From positions 2,852,001 to 2,916,000 of the forward strand of contig NZ_BDCO01000002.1 of the NCBI RefSeq assembly GCF_001613545.1: 64,000 nt of DNA, read 5' to 3'. Of the stretch, positions 56,456 through 64,000 are shown in pieces. A program made the position numbers and the translations under genes. Source of the DNA: Terrimicrobium sacchariphilum. Lineage in GTDB: Bacteria > Verrucomicrobiota > Verrucomicrobiia > Chthoniobacterales > Terrimicrobiaceae. Positions within the stretch are counted from its first letter, which is position 1, and the number at the start of each line of letters is the position of its first letter. The notes beneath the pieces were generated by a model. That model made no database searches. It worked only from the letters and a program-made list of their open reading frames with translations, and was not told the DNA's origin.

Positions 56456-58088
56456 GCAAACCTCACGTCTGCGTACCAGCCTCCTGCTTGCCGCCTCCGC
56501 GCTCGTCATTTCCGCTCCGCTGCAGGCAGGATGGAGGTCGACCTTGTACCCTGAGGACTGGAAGCCAGGATACCATGACGAAAAGGACCGCTTCCTCCAT
56601 GACTTTTCCTACGCAGGCTACCACCGCGGAGAGGTCGATATCCCCGCTCGTACCGGCGAGGTGATCGATGTCACCGCTGCTCCTTACAAGGCTGATCCAA
56701 GCGGCAAAACCGACTCCACGGCCTCCATCCAGTCCGCTCTCGACGCAGCAATGGCTGCGGGAGGCGGCATCGTCTTTCTCCCCCCGGGAACCTACCGGGT
56801 TTCTCCACCCGAGAACCAAAAAGTCGTTCTGCGTGTGGAAGGCGACAATATCGTCCTGCGCGGAGCAGGAGCCGACAAAACGCATATTTTCAATGACTCC
56901 TTCCAGATGCGGGAAAAGACCATCATTGAGGTCAAATCTCGCGATGCAACGTGGTGGTACGCCAATGGCAAAAACTCACCGGCTACTGCGGACTTTGCCA
57001 ATGGCAGCCTTGTGCTTCCTGTCGCCGATGTATCCATCTTTCAGCCGGGAGACGCTATCGCGATACGGAATGATCCCACGGATGCCTTCATCGCATCCCT
57101 GGGTATGACTGGAAAATGGACCAGTCAAAACTTGAAGAATCGCGCACTCGTCTTCTTCCGGAGAGTTGTCTCGATCAACCCGGCGGCTGGCACGCTCACG
57201 ATTGATGCGCCCATCCGCTATGGCTTGCGCAAAGACGATGGCGCCCGGGTGGTCAAGCTTGGCGGACACTCGATCTCCGAGGTCGGTCTGGAGGATTTCT
57301 CGATAGGAATGGCTGCCCATCCAGGCGAAGGCTGGGGCGAGGAGGATTTTGGCCAGGAGGGTACGGCCGCCTATGACGTCCATCAGTCGCATGCGATCGT
57401 CTTTACCTCCGCCGAAAACTGCTGGATGCGAAGGGTGAACTCCTGGAATCCACCCGAAAATCCACCCGACCTCCATATCCTCTCGAACGGCGTGAAATTT
57501 GAAAAGAGCCGTCAGATCACAGCGGTGGATTGCGACTGGCGTCACCCTCAATATCGCGGCGGCGGAGGAAATGGCTATCTTTACACGCTACATGGAAACG
57601 AATGCCTTGTTACAAAATGCAAGGCGACCGGTGGACGTCATAATTATGACTTCGGCACAATGTCGGCCTCTGGCAATGTGCTCTTCGACAACCTCGCCAA
57701 GGATGGAAGACTCGGCTCCGATTTTCATATGTTTTTCTCTGTGACCAATCTGCTCGACAACATGACGTGCGACGGAGATTTCCTTGAGGCTATTTATCGC
57801 CGGTGGGGAGGCAATCCCGTGCATGGCGTCACAACCACCGAATCCGTTTTCTGGAATACGAACGGCCTGCGCTATATTGCGTCGCCTTTTGAATTTGGGG
57901 GCACGATGCACGATCGTCCGCAGATCCTTGTGGAATCCGAGCAGTTCGGCAACGGCTATGTCATCGGCACGCGAGGGCCGGCTTCGAAGGTAAAAACCAG
58001 CAACTTCCTGGAGGGAGAGGGACTCGGAGATACTCTGGAGCCGGCATCCCTCTACAAGGATCAGCTTAAGCGTCGACTCGGGCGATAG
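56445..58088 (+). CDS. Exported pectate_lyase_3-type beta-helix protein
   Basis: A 547-residue secreted protein. The GTG start gives a basic n-region then LLLAASALVISAPLQAGW, a signal peptide. Residues 65-130 contain the Pectate_lyase_3 entrance AAPYKADPSGKTDSTASIQS and GGGIVFLPPGTYRV, followed by right-handed beta-helix turns (DIGRL-like GRLGSDFHMFFSVTNLLDN). It is probably a polysaccharide lyase or hydrolase; the exact reaction is not clear. It shares a transcript with the dehydrogenase. Confidence 0.82.
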   Translation: MQPKQTSRLRTSLLLAASALVISAPLQAGWRSTLYPEDWKPGYHDEKDRFLHDFSYAGYHRGEVDIPARTGEVIDVTAAPYKADPSGKTDSTASIQSALDAAMAAGGGIVFLPPGTYRVSPPENQKVVLRVEGDNIVLRGAGADKTHIFNDSFQMREKTIIEVKSRDATWWYANGKNSPATADFANGSLVLPVADVSIFQPGDAIAIRNDPTDAFIASLGMTGKWTSQNLKNRALVFFRRVVSINPAAGTLTIDAPIRYGLRKDDGARVVKLGGHSISEVGLEDFSIGMAAHPGEGWGEEDFGQEGTAAYDVHQSHAIVFTSAENCWMRRVNSWNPPENPPDLHILSNGVKFEKSRQITAVDCDWRHPQYRGGGGNGYLYTLHGNECLVTKCKATGGRHNYDFGTMSASGNVLFDNLAKDGRLGSDFHMFFSVTNLLDNMTCDGDFLEAIYRRWGGNPVHGVTTTESVFWNTNGLRYIASPFEFGGTMHDRPQILVESEQFGNGYVIGTRGPASKVKTSNFLEGEGLGDTLEPASLYKDQLKRRLGR

Positions 58089-58104
58089 CAGGGTTTCTAG
58101 CAAA

Positions 58105-58127
58105 GGTGTGGTGATGAATACCACACC
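58105..58127. terminator. Hairpin between convergent genes
   Basis: GGTGTGGT and ACCACACC form a perfect 8-bp stem with a 7-base loop in the 54 bases between the pectate-lyase-like gene and the LacI gene. Only TTTG follows on the minus strand and no T-run on the plus strand. It could end transcripts from both sides with weak efficiency. Confidence 0.45.
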
Positions 58128-58142
58128 GCCGTTCAGGATCGG

Positions 58143-59243
58143 CTATACCTTTGCGGAAAGCTCATTGGATTTTCTGCGCTTGCCCGCCGCGGGTCGGGTC
58201 CGCTGGTCTCGCAGAGTCGTCCCTTCAATCCACTCGCTCTCCACCAGAATGCGGGTCGGAGTGCGAGGGATACCTCGCTCACCGCTGTGGAGCATGGAAA
58301 TGATGAAATCCACCGCCGCCTCTCCGATGCGAACATTGTTCTGATAGATCCCTGAGATGCTTGATATCTCCTGGGCGAGGCTCAGGCTGGCAAAGCCAAG
58401 ATCCTCGGGAATCTTGTATCCCAGTTGATGGAACCACTCACTGGCACCGGTATAGGAGATCACCACGTCCGGGCGATTGACCTTGAGCCATTGACGCAGT
58501 TCCCGGTCGCTGGGTTCTCGCTTGAGTAAAGGAGGTACCTCCATCATGCCGGGATTCAACGCTCTGGCCATGGCCATGCCTCCCACCCAGCTATGCTCCA
58601 CTTTGTCGTCCCAGGCCTGCTCTCCAAAAAACCCCACGCGTTTGTAGCCGCGCTGAAACAGATTGCTCAGCGTAAGATTAATCGAGTGAAAGTGATGGTT
58701 CGTCACCACGTGAAAGACCGATGGCTGAAGGCTATAGCCAAACGACAACACGGCAAAATTCTCATAGCTGAGTGCCGGGAACATATTGGGAGCCGGCTGA
58801 GGAGCGAGCAACAGCCCCTCAATGTTTCTCGCCTTGAGGATACCAACGAGGCGCTCCGGCGTCATGCCCGGCTCGGCCAGCCAGAACTCCTCAAGTACAT
58901 AGCCCATCTTCTCCGCCCTACGCTGCGCCCCGGCAAAATACTCCTGAAAGCACTCATTGCGATGCAGAGCCTCGCGGTCAGGCCAGTTATTGATCCAGGC
59001 GAGCGTCGCTTGATAGCGCCGAGGTTGATTGGCTCTCCGATAGACATTGAGCGCCGCGAGCATGGGGTCGGGGCGATAACCCAGGCGCTCGGCGATATCT
59101 CGTATGCGCTGCCGCGTGCCCTCTGGCAGTTGCGCGCTGCCTCTCAAGGCAAGTCCCACCGTCGTGAAATGAACTCCTGCCACTTTGGCGATATCGCGAA
59201 TCGTAACCCGCTTGACGGGACCGGAGGCGTCTGGAGATGACAT
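58143..59243 (-). CDS. LacI-family transcriptional regulator
   Basis: A 366-residue LacI/GalR regulator. The N-terminal helix-turn-helix is VTIRDIAKVAGVHFTTVGLA (residues 13-32) and the hinge reads AERLGYRPDPMLAALN. A periplasmic-binding-protein-like sugar domain follows (VGFFGEQAWDDKVEHSW, VISYTGASEWFHQLG). The start lies one base downstream of a 16-bp palindrome, consistent with autoregulation. It is divergent from a surface beta-repeat gene and near a glycan-degradation cluster, which it may control. Confidence 0.92.
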   Translation of the reverse strand: MSSPDASGPVKRVTIRDIAKVAGVHFTTVGLALRGSAQLPEGTRQRIRDIAERLGYRPDPMLAALNVYRRANQPRRYQATLAWINNWPDREALHRNECFQEYFAGAQRRAEKMGYVLEEFWLAEPGMTPERLVGILKARNIEGLLLAPQPAPNMFPALSYENFAVLSFGYSLQPSVFHVVTNHHFHSINLTLSNLFQRGYKRVGFFGEQAWDDKVEHSWVGGMAMARALNPGMMEVPPLLKREPSDRELRQWLKVNRPDVVISYTGASEWFHQLGYKIPEDLGFASLSLAQEISSISGIYQNNVRIGEAAVDFIISMLHSGERGIPRTPTRILVESEWIEGTTLRDQRTRPAAGKRRKSNELSAKV

Positions 59244-59244
59244 T

Positions 59245-59260
59245 ACTCTACACATAGAGT
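59245..59260. promoter_or_regulatory. Palindrome at the LacI-family gene start
   Basis: ACTCTA, CACA and TAGAGT form a perfect 16-bp inverted repeat. It sits where the Shine-Dalgarno of the LacI gene would be and in the 72-base divergent gap with the beta-repeat gene, so repressor binding could affect both. A similar site occurs at 55341-55356. An mRNA hairpin is an alternative. Confidence 0.5.
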
Positions 59261-59315
59261 TGAGCGTTCGTTGCTTCAAGCAGGGAAAAGCGAAAGCGTT
59301 GCAAAAACCCCGACC

Positions 59316-60722
59316 ATGAAGCCCTTCCACATCCCTCTCTTCCTCGCCATCGCCTCCCTGCCCTTGACATCCCTCCGCAGTTCGACGCTGACCTGGGATG
59401 CGAGTGGAACCAGTCCCTCCGCTCCGACAGGAGGGGGAGGCACATGGAGTTCCACCAATTCCAACTGGAGCAATGGAACAACAGACACTGCATGGAATAA
59501 CAGCGCCGACAATAGCGCCTACTTCCTGGGAAACCTCACTGCCTACGCCGCGATCACCCTGGGTGAACCCATCACGGTAAATTCCCTCACTTTGGGAGCC
59601 GGGGGCACGAACGGATACACGATCATCGGGAGCGGATCAAACACGCTCACCGTCTCCAGCGGATTGATTACAGTGGGCAGGAGTTCCACCATCCAGGCCA
59701 ACATCGCGGGCTCCAACGGCCTGACCAAGGGAGGAGTCTCCTCCGTGACACTCACCCTGGGGTCCGTCAATACCTACACCGGCGCCACCCAGATACAAAA
59801 TGGAAACCTGAGACTCGACGCCGCAGGAGCACTCCCCACGGGTACCACGCTGGTGCTGGGAAAGGCTGAAACCACAAACAATACCAGCATCGATCTGCGC
59901 ACCAGTCAGACGATATCAGGGCTTAGCAACGTGGGTACCGGCTCGGCAGTCATTACCAACAATCGCTCAAGCGCGGGAACAGCCACTCTGACCATCAACC
60001 CCGACAGCGGAAGCGGCGCGGCAGATTCTGTGTTCTCAGGTACGATTCAGGACGGATCATCCGGCGGCTTGGTCGCATTGACCAAAGCCGGCAGCCATGC
60101 GCTCACCCTGACCGGTACAAACACCTACACCGGGGCAACGACCATAAGCGGCGGCACACTCGTGATCGGGGTGTCCGGTGTCGGCTCGGTCGCCAGCAAT
60201 ATCACAGTGAAGAGCGGAGCGACGCTTGCCGGATCAGGCGGCACCTCAGGCAGTGTCACCGTCGAGTCCGGAGGCAATCTCGCACCGGGAAACAGCGCCG
60301 GGCAGTTTACGATCGGCGGCTCCCTCTCGCTCGCCTCGGATGCCATTTATCAGTTTGAACTCAATGGCGCTACAGGCACCGCCGACAAGGTTGCCGCAAA
60401 TGGCATCTCCATCAATGCGTCTGCCGATTTTTCCTTCACGCTGTTGGGTGGTTTGAGCGGGCTTTCCGTGGGCAACCAATTTATCATCCTCGATAATACC
60501 GGTGCGGGTTCCATCGTGGGTACATTCGGCAACCTCACGGCAGGCGGCATCTTCAACGCGGGGAACGGCCTTCTTTTCTCGGTGAGCAGTGATGGACTCG
60601 GCGGATACGGCAATGATCTCGTGCTTACGGTCACCGCAGTGCCCGAGTGCTCGACAGTGATGTCATTAGCCTTGGGAGGCTCCGTTCTCTGGCTGGTCAT
60701 TCGCCGCCGCAGAAACTCCTGA
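59316..60722 (+). CDS. Exported autotransporter-associated beta-repeat protein with PEP-CTERM-like tail
   Basis: A 468-residue secreted surface protein. After a signal peptide come Thr/Ser/Gly-rich beta strands with PATR-type repeats, for example NTYTGATTISGGTLVIG and NTYTGATQIQNGNLRL. The C-terminus is VPECSTVMSLALGGSVLWLV then RRRR, a PEP-CTERM tail in which Pro of the sorting triad is replaced by Cys. It is likely anchored or released after exosortase processing. It is under the LacI-gene divergent promoter. Confidence 0.85.
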   Translation: MKPFHIPLFLAIASLPLTSLRSSTLTWDASGTSPSAPTGGGGTWSSTNSNWSNGTTDTAWNNSADNSAYFLGNLTAYAAITLGEPITVNSLTLGAGGTNGYTIIGSGSNTLTVSSGLITVGRSSTIQANIAGSNGLTKGGVSSVTLTLGSVNTYTGATQIQNGNLRLDAAGALPTGTTLVLGKAETTNNTSIDLRTSQTISGLSNVGTGSAVITNNRSSAGTATLTINPDSGSGAADSVFSGTIQDGSSGGLVALTKAGSHALTLTGTNTYTGATTISGGTLVIGVSGVGSVASNITVKSGATLAGSGGTSGSVTVESGGNLAPGNSAGQFTIGGSLSLASDAIYQFELNGATGTADKVAANGISINASADFSFTLLGGLSGLSVGNQFIILDNTGAGSIVGTFGNLTAGGIFNAGNGLLFSVSSDGLGGYGNDLVLTVTAVPECSTVMSLALGGSVLWLVIRRRRNS

Positions 60723-60745
60723 GCTATCCGGCTTCCGCAAAGGAG

Positions 60746-61144
60746 CTACAGCTTCTCGTTCTGGAACAACTCGACGATCTCGCCACTCGGCCCTTTGAAG
60801 AAAGCAATACGCACGGGAATGGGGCCGATGTTGGAGGGAATATCGAGATCCTTCGATTCCATCGTCACCTCCATTCCTGCGCTACGAACGGTCTCCAGCA
60901 ACGCAGCGCAATCATCCGTACGCAGCGCAAAATGCAGGATGGCACCCTCCTCGCGCGAGGCCTCGGCCCGCTCGAAAATCTCAACATAGTTTCCGTCGCC
61001 GGAATCGATCATGATCGCCCGTGACGGCTTTTCGCCCCACGTGATCTTTTGCGTCATGCCCAGCACGTCGATGTAAAACTTTACGCTCGCGTCGAAGTCG
61101 AGAGAGGGAATCGCGACGTGATGAAAACCGGAGATTTTTGCCAT
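60746..61144 (-). CDS. VOC family protein
   Basis: A 132-residue vicinal-oxygen-chelate protein with two beta-alpha-beta-beta-beta units (ISGFHHVAIPSLDFDASVKF and AILHFALRTDDCAALLE). The metal ligand set His/Glu is represented by HHVAI and EIFERAE, and GEIVELFQ at the end. It could be a glyoxalase, dioxygenase or epimerase-like protein; no reaction is assigned. The ATG at 61144 was chosen and a longer frame rejected. Confidence 0.85.
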   Translation of the reverse strand: MAKISGFHHVAIPSLDFDASVKFYIDVLGMTQKITWGEKPSRAIMIDSGDGNYVEIFERAEASREEGAILHFALRTDDCAALLETVRSAGMEVTMESKDLDIPSNIGPIPVRIAFFKGPSGEIVELFQNEKL

Positions 61145-61214
61145 GCCCCGGACTCGCAGATTTTTCCCGTCTGATAAAGAAAATGCTGCGGACTTCCTCA
61201 CTGGGAAGGCCTGC

Positions 61215-61781
61215 TCAGCGTACGATCTCGACCGGAGTGCCGATCTGCACCCGCTCGAAGAGGGCCGCCGCCATCTCATCCGGCAGGCGGATGCAGCCAT
61301 GCGAGGCAGGCGTGCCCGGCTCCGGAATCGGGCCTGCATGCATGCCGATGCCCGTCCACGTCAGGCGCATCCAGTTCGGCATCGGAGCAAAGACAAACTG
61401 GCCTCCCTGCGGCGGACGGTCCCGGCGGACATCCGCGTCGGGCTTGATGGTATTGCCGTAGGCATCGACGATCTTGCCGTAGATGGTGGAGTGCTTGTCG
61501 GCGACCTTCTCGACGATAGTGTAGTCGCCTGCCGGGGTTCCAAATCCCGCCTTGCCAGTCGCAACTGCGGTCCAACCGGCGTATTGCCCGCCGATGTAAA
61601 TGTCCGCCCGCTGGGTGGTGAGATTGATGACGATTTTCACTGGGCCGGTGAGACCGTAGCCCTGCCAGTCAAAGAGGTCCGCCTGCGAGGGCTGGGCGTA
61701 GGCACCCGGCGTGTATGCGACCTGCTCCGAGGCGCAGGAGCAAAGCATCAATGCTCCAAGCAAACCTGCCAAACACCGCAT
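61215..61781 (-). CDS. L,D-transpeptidase lipoprotein
   Basis: A 188-residue YkuD-domain enzyme that makes 3-3 cross-links or attaches proteins to peptidoglycan. It starts with a lipoprotein signal (LLGALMLCSC) and has IHxG-type GMHAGPIPEPGTPASHGCIRL with catalytic Cys. The chosen ATG has AAGGGTGA about 10 bases upstream; an ATG seven codons earlier is possible. Confidence 0.9.
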   Translation of the reverse strand: MRCLAGLLGALMLCSCASEQVAYTPGAYAQPSQADLFDWQGYGLTGPVKIVINLTTQRADIYIGGQYAGWTAVATGKAGFGTPAGDYTIVEKVADKHSTIYGKIVDAYGNTIKPDADVRRDRPPQGGQFVFAPMPNWMRLTWTGIGMHAGPIPEPGTPASHGCIRLPDEMAAALFERVQIGTPVEIVR

Positions 61782-61898
61782 CGAGAAAAAATCACCCTTC
61801 ATGCTGCACGCCAAAACGCTCTTTGTTGAAGATACTACGTCTCCCGGAGGGGGACTGGTCGCAGCTAATGACAGGTTTTTTCCCGAAAACAAGTCCGG

Positions 61899-62120
61899 TT
61901 AGCGCTTCTTCGTGATCACCTGGGCGAAGATCATCGCCCCGCCCGCCGCGATGGCCACGACTCCCAGCAGAGGAAAGACAGACATGCTCTCGCCGTTCTC
62001 TGCCCGAATCTCCAGCGGATCGAGGCGTCTCTCCTTATCATGGCTGAGCGAGGAGAGAACAACGGGCGCGATGAAGGACAGCACGCCCACGACGATCATG
62101 ATGATGCCAAAAACCCTCAT
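61899..62120 (-). CDS. Small DUF3185-like membrane protein
   Basis: A 73-residue protein with two hydrophobic helices (GIIMIVVGVLSFIAPVVLSS and FPLLGVVAIAAGGAMIFAQV) and a Lys-rich C-terminus. It resembles the small two-helix DUF3185 family. It is followed by the 134-residue gene upstream in transcription by 3 bases. No function is known. Confidence 0.65.
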   Translation of the reverse strand: MRVFGIIMIVVGVLSFIAPVVLSSLSHDKERRLDPLEIRAENGESMSVFPLLGVVAIAAGGAMIFAQVITKKR

Positions 62121-62123
62121 GGC

Positions 62124-62528
62124 TCAGGCCGTCTTGAGAAATGCCTGGAGCGCCGGGATCTTGGCGATCACGCCGTCGATGACCTCCGGCCCGGCCACCT
62201 CGCGGGATTTTTCCACGAAAGCCTGCACAAAAGCGGTGATCTGCGGGGTCGAGAGACCGGCGGCTTGGAGATTGGCAAAGGCTTTCGCGGCATCGGCGGT
62301 CTGGCCGCCGAGGAAACCGCCGAGCAGTCCACCGAGGGGATTCGAGCCTTCGGATTTGACGGGTTCGCTAAGGAGCTCGGTAGCGCCGGGAATCTGTGCG
62401 ATCAGTTTCTCGAAATCCGTTCCGGCTGCGTATTTCTGGGCAAACTGGAGGAGAATCTTGACGGCTTCGCGCGCCGCTTCGGGAGCCACGTTGAGACGGG
62501 CGCTCAGGGATTCGATGAACTGGTCCAT
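62124..62528 (-). CDS. Helical DUF2780-like protein
   Basis: A 134-residue helical protein (IESLSARLNVAPEAAREAVK, then a Gly-rich turn GGLLGGFLGGQ and AFVQAFVEKSREVAGPEVID). The Gly-rich linker in the middle and the IxGLLGG motif resemble DUF2780 (VcgC/VcgE) proteins, but the match is weak. It is the first gene of a two-gene unit with the DUF3185-like gene. Confidence 0.65.
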   Translation of the reverse strand: MDQFIESLSARLNVAPEAAREAVKILLQFAQKYAAGTDFEKLIAQIPGATELLSEPVKSEGSNPLGGLLGGFLGGQTADAAKAFANLQAAGLSTPQITAFVQAFVEKSREVAGPEVIDGVIAKIPALQAFLKTA

Positions 62529-62627
62529 GGCTTTATATGCGGCGGAATGCGATCCGTGGCAAGGGCAGGCTGAAAGTGAATCTTACCGCTTGCCATTCCC
62601 GGCCCGGCGGCCCATGTATCTGCCGCG

Positions 62628-63560
62628 ATGGGAAATGACCGCCAGAAGTCACAGGGAGACTTGGAGTCCGGCATCGCGCTGATCACGGCGGCATTCTTCT
62701 GCGCGTCCGTCATGAGCGCCTTCAGCAAGGAAGCCACCGGCGTGTCTCCCCTGCTCCTCCTGTTTCTGCAATACGGCATCAGCTTTCTCGTCTTCGTGCC
62801 TCCCGTCCTCAAGCAGGGACCGGGACTGCTGAAGACCTCGCACCTCAGGCTGCACGCTTTTCGCAGCATCGCGGGCTCGATCTGCCAGCTCCTCTTTTTC
62901 ATCGCGGTGAAGTCGATCTCCCTCCTCGACGCCGTACTGCTCTCCAATGCCGCGCCGCTCTTCATCCCGCTGGTTGTCCTGATCTGGTTCCGCAAGACCG
63001 TGCAGCCGCTCGTGTGGCTCAGCCTGTTCATCGGCCTCGTCGGCATCTGTCTCATCATCAAGCCGGGCCCGGAGATGTTTCGCAATCCGGCCTCCCTCAT
63101 CGCGCTGGCCGCCGCCGTCTTCTCCGCCATCGCGCTCGTCGCGACGAACAAGCTTTCGGAAACAGAGCCGCCCACGCGCATCCTGTTCTATAACTTCGGC
63201 ATCTCCACCGTGCTCCTCGCCCCGGTCTGCGCCTTTGCCTGGAAGCCGCCGACGGCTCAGGAGTGGATGCTGCTCGTGGCGGTGGGCCTTTCGTATGCCC
63301 TTACCCAGTATCTCATCATCCTCGCCTACCGCCATGCCAGTGCGGCGCAGATTTCGCCCTTCAACTACACCGTGGTGATTTTCTCCGGCATCCTCGGCTG
63401 GATTTTCTTCGGCAATGTCCCGGATTTCATCTCGCTCCTCGGCACCCTCCTCATCTGCGCAGGCGGCATCCTCAGCATCCGCGCCGGACATCCGGAAGGC
63501 CGCGGCCATGCGTTCGGCAGTGGCCACTGGCATCTTTTCGGAAAACCCAAGACCTCATGA
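62628..63560 (+). CDS. EamA/DMT family transporter
   Basis: A 310-residue inner-membrane protein with ten predicted helices in two EamA repeats. The first repeat has SVMSAFSKEATGVSPLLLLF and the second SYALTQYLIILAYRHASAAQ and PFNYTVVIFSGILGWIFFG. Such proteins export metabolites such as amino acids or sugars. The stop overlaps the next gene's start by 4 bases, linking it to a sugar lactonase-like gene. Confidence 0.92.
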   Translation: MGNDRQKSQGDLESGIALITAAFFCASVMSAFSKEATGVSPLLLLFLQYGISFLVFVPPVLKQGPGLLKTSHLRLHAFRSIAGSICQLLFFIAVKSISLLDAVLLSNAAPLFIPLVVLIWFRKTVQPLVWLSLFIGLVGICLIIKPGPEMFRNPASLIALAAAVFSAIALVATNKLSETEPPTRILFYNFGISTVLLAPVCAFAWKPPTAQEWMLLVAVGLSYALTQYLIILAYRHASAAQISPFNYTVVIFSGILGWIFFGNVPDFISLLGTLLICAGGILSIRAGHPEGRGHAFGSGHWHLFGKPKTS

Positions 63561-64000
63561 AACTCGATCCCCGCTCGCTCCCCGCTGTCTCCACCCTGCG
63601 CGCTGATCTCGTGCATCAGCACGACTCCATCCTCGGCGAATCGCCCCTCTGGGAAGAGCGCGAGCAGGTTCTCTACTGGGTCGACATCGATCGCGGGCAG
63701 ATTCATCGCTTTGATCCCGCAAAGCGCACAAATACGACGCACACCCTGCCCACCAAGGTCAGCTCGATCGTGCGGCGTGCGTCGGGTGGCCTCGCTGTCA
63801 CCCTGAAGAAAAACTTTGGGTTCTTCGATCCGGCCTCCGGGAAGCTGGAGGAACTCGACGTGGTCGAGGGCGATCAACCGGAGAACCGCTTCAACGATGG
63901 CAAGGTCGACCGCCAGGGGCGTTACTGGGCCGGTACGATGAACGAGGTGCATATCGGCAGACCCGACGCGGGGCTGTACCGCTTTGAGGGGCCGGGCCGG
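63557..64000 (+). CDS. SMP-30/gluconolactonase family protein, 5' part
   Basis: The first 148 codons of a six-bladed propeller lactonase run to the window edge. Motifs seen are ILGESPLWEE and RFNDGKVDRQGRYWAGTM, which carry Glu and Asn ligands of the divalent metal. It would hydrolyse a sugar lactone. It overlaps the EamA transporter gene, hinting at uptake or export and catabolism of a sugar acid. Confidence 0.9.
   Translation, partial: MKLDPRSLPAVSTLRADLVHQHDSILGESPLWEEREQVLYWVDIDRGQIHRFDPAKRTNTTHTLPTKVSSIVRRASGGLAVTLKKNFGFFDPASGKLEELDVVEGDQPENRFNDGKVDRQGRYWAGTMNEVHIGRPDAGLYRFEGPGR

Overview
The window looks like a GC-rich chromosome segment from the phylum Verrucomicrobiota (Spartobacteria or Terrimicrobium-like), with a Gram-negative envelope. 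The evidence is a combination of features: an LpxA start at the left edge, BamD-like and LptE-like proteins, PEP-CTERM type surface-sorting tails, an autotransporter-associated beta-strand repeat protein, a LacI regulator next to polysaccharide-related genes, and DUF1559-type prepilin-like proteins. The phylum call is inference from family content, because no rRNA is present. Coding density is very high. Many neighbours share 1 to 11 bases at stop/start junctions. I saw no tRNA, rRNA, CRISPR array, insertion sequence or prophage.

Layout. 1-2.6 kb (minus): lpxA start, radC, a polyprenyl diphosphate synthase and an SDR oxidoreductase; then a cupin (plus). 3-8.3 kb (minus): nusA, infB and a PBP2-like transpeptidase, preceded by a promoter and a terminator-like leader hairpin. 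8.4-11.5 kb: a HAD hydrolase, a GT4 glycosyltransferase and a glucosyl-3-phosphoglycerate synthase. 11.6-22.2 kb: a 1040-residue TPR protein, endonuclease III, argG and argH, MarC and TauE/SafE membrane proteins, TatC, a Nudix hydrolase and a Fur-family regulator. 22.5-25.6 kb (plus): a coiled-coil protein, a small lipoprotein, a GT9 glycosyltransferase, ruvC and lipB. 25.6-31 kb (minus): pyrR-pyrB-pyrC-tgt, followed by an unusual pepsin-like protease with a PEP-CTERM tail. 31-35.6 kb (minus): Mrp/ApbC, a GH16 hydrolase, sigma-54 and a stand-alone 5'-3' exonuclease. 35.7-39.2 kb (plus): a BamD-like protein, LptE, rsmI and two small membrane proteins. 39.2-41.2 kb (minus): der and pgsA. 41.2-43.9 kb (plus): a polytopic membrane protein, an ABC-type protein that has lost its catalytic residues and a squalene/phytoene synthase, all translationally coupled. 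43.9-50.9 kb: a universal stress protein and an EVE protein (minus), then tmk, holB, proB, an ABC-2 permease, a phosphoesterase and a second GT9 enzyme (plus). 50.9-55.2 kb: small membrane proteins, a broken DUF3592-like gene, a TRIC channel, a prepilin-like protein and a polysaccharide-deacetylase-like protein. 55.4-60.7 kb: a hydroxyacid dehydrogenase, a pectate-lyase-3-like protein, a LacI regulator and a beta-repeat surface protein, with related palindromes in two promoter regions. 60.7-64 kb: a VOC protein, an L,D-transpeptidase, two small proteins, an EamA transporter and the start of an SMP-30 gene.

Most genes are core functions: translation, pyrimidine and arginine synthesis, replication and repair, and envelope building. 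The most unusual items are the degenerate ABC protein tied to an isoprenoid synthase, the surface-sorted pepsin-like protease, a PyrR-box-like hairpin abutting the pyrR ribosome binding site, and the nusA leader terminator. I found no defence island or mobile system.
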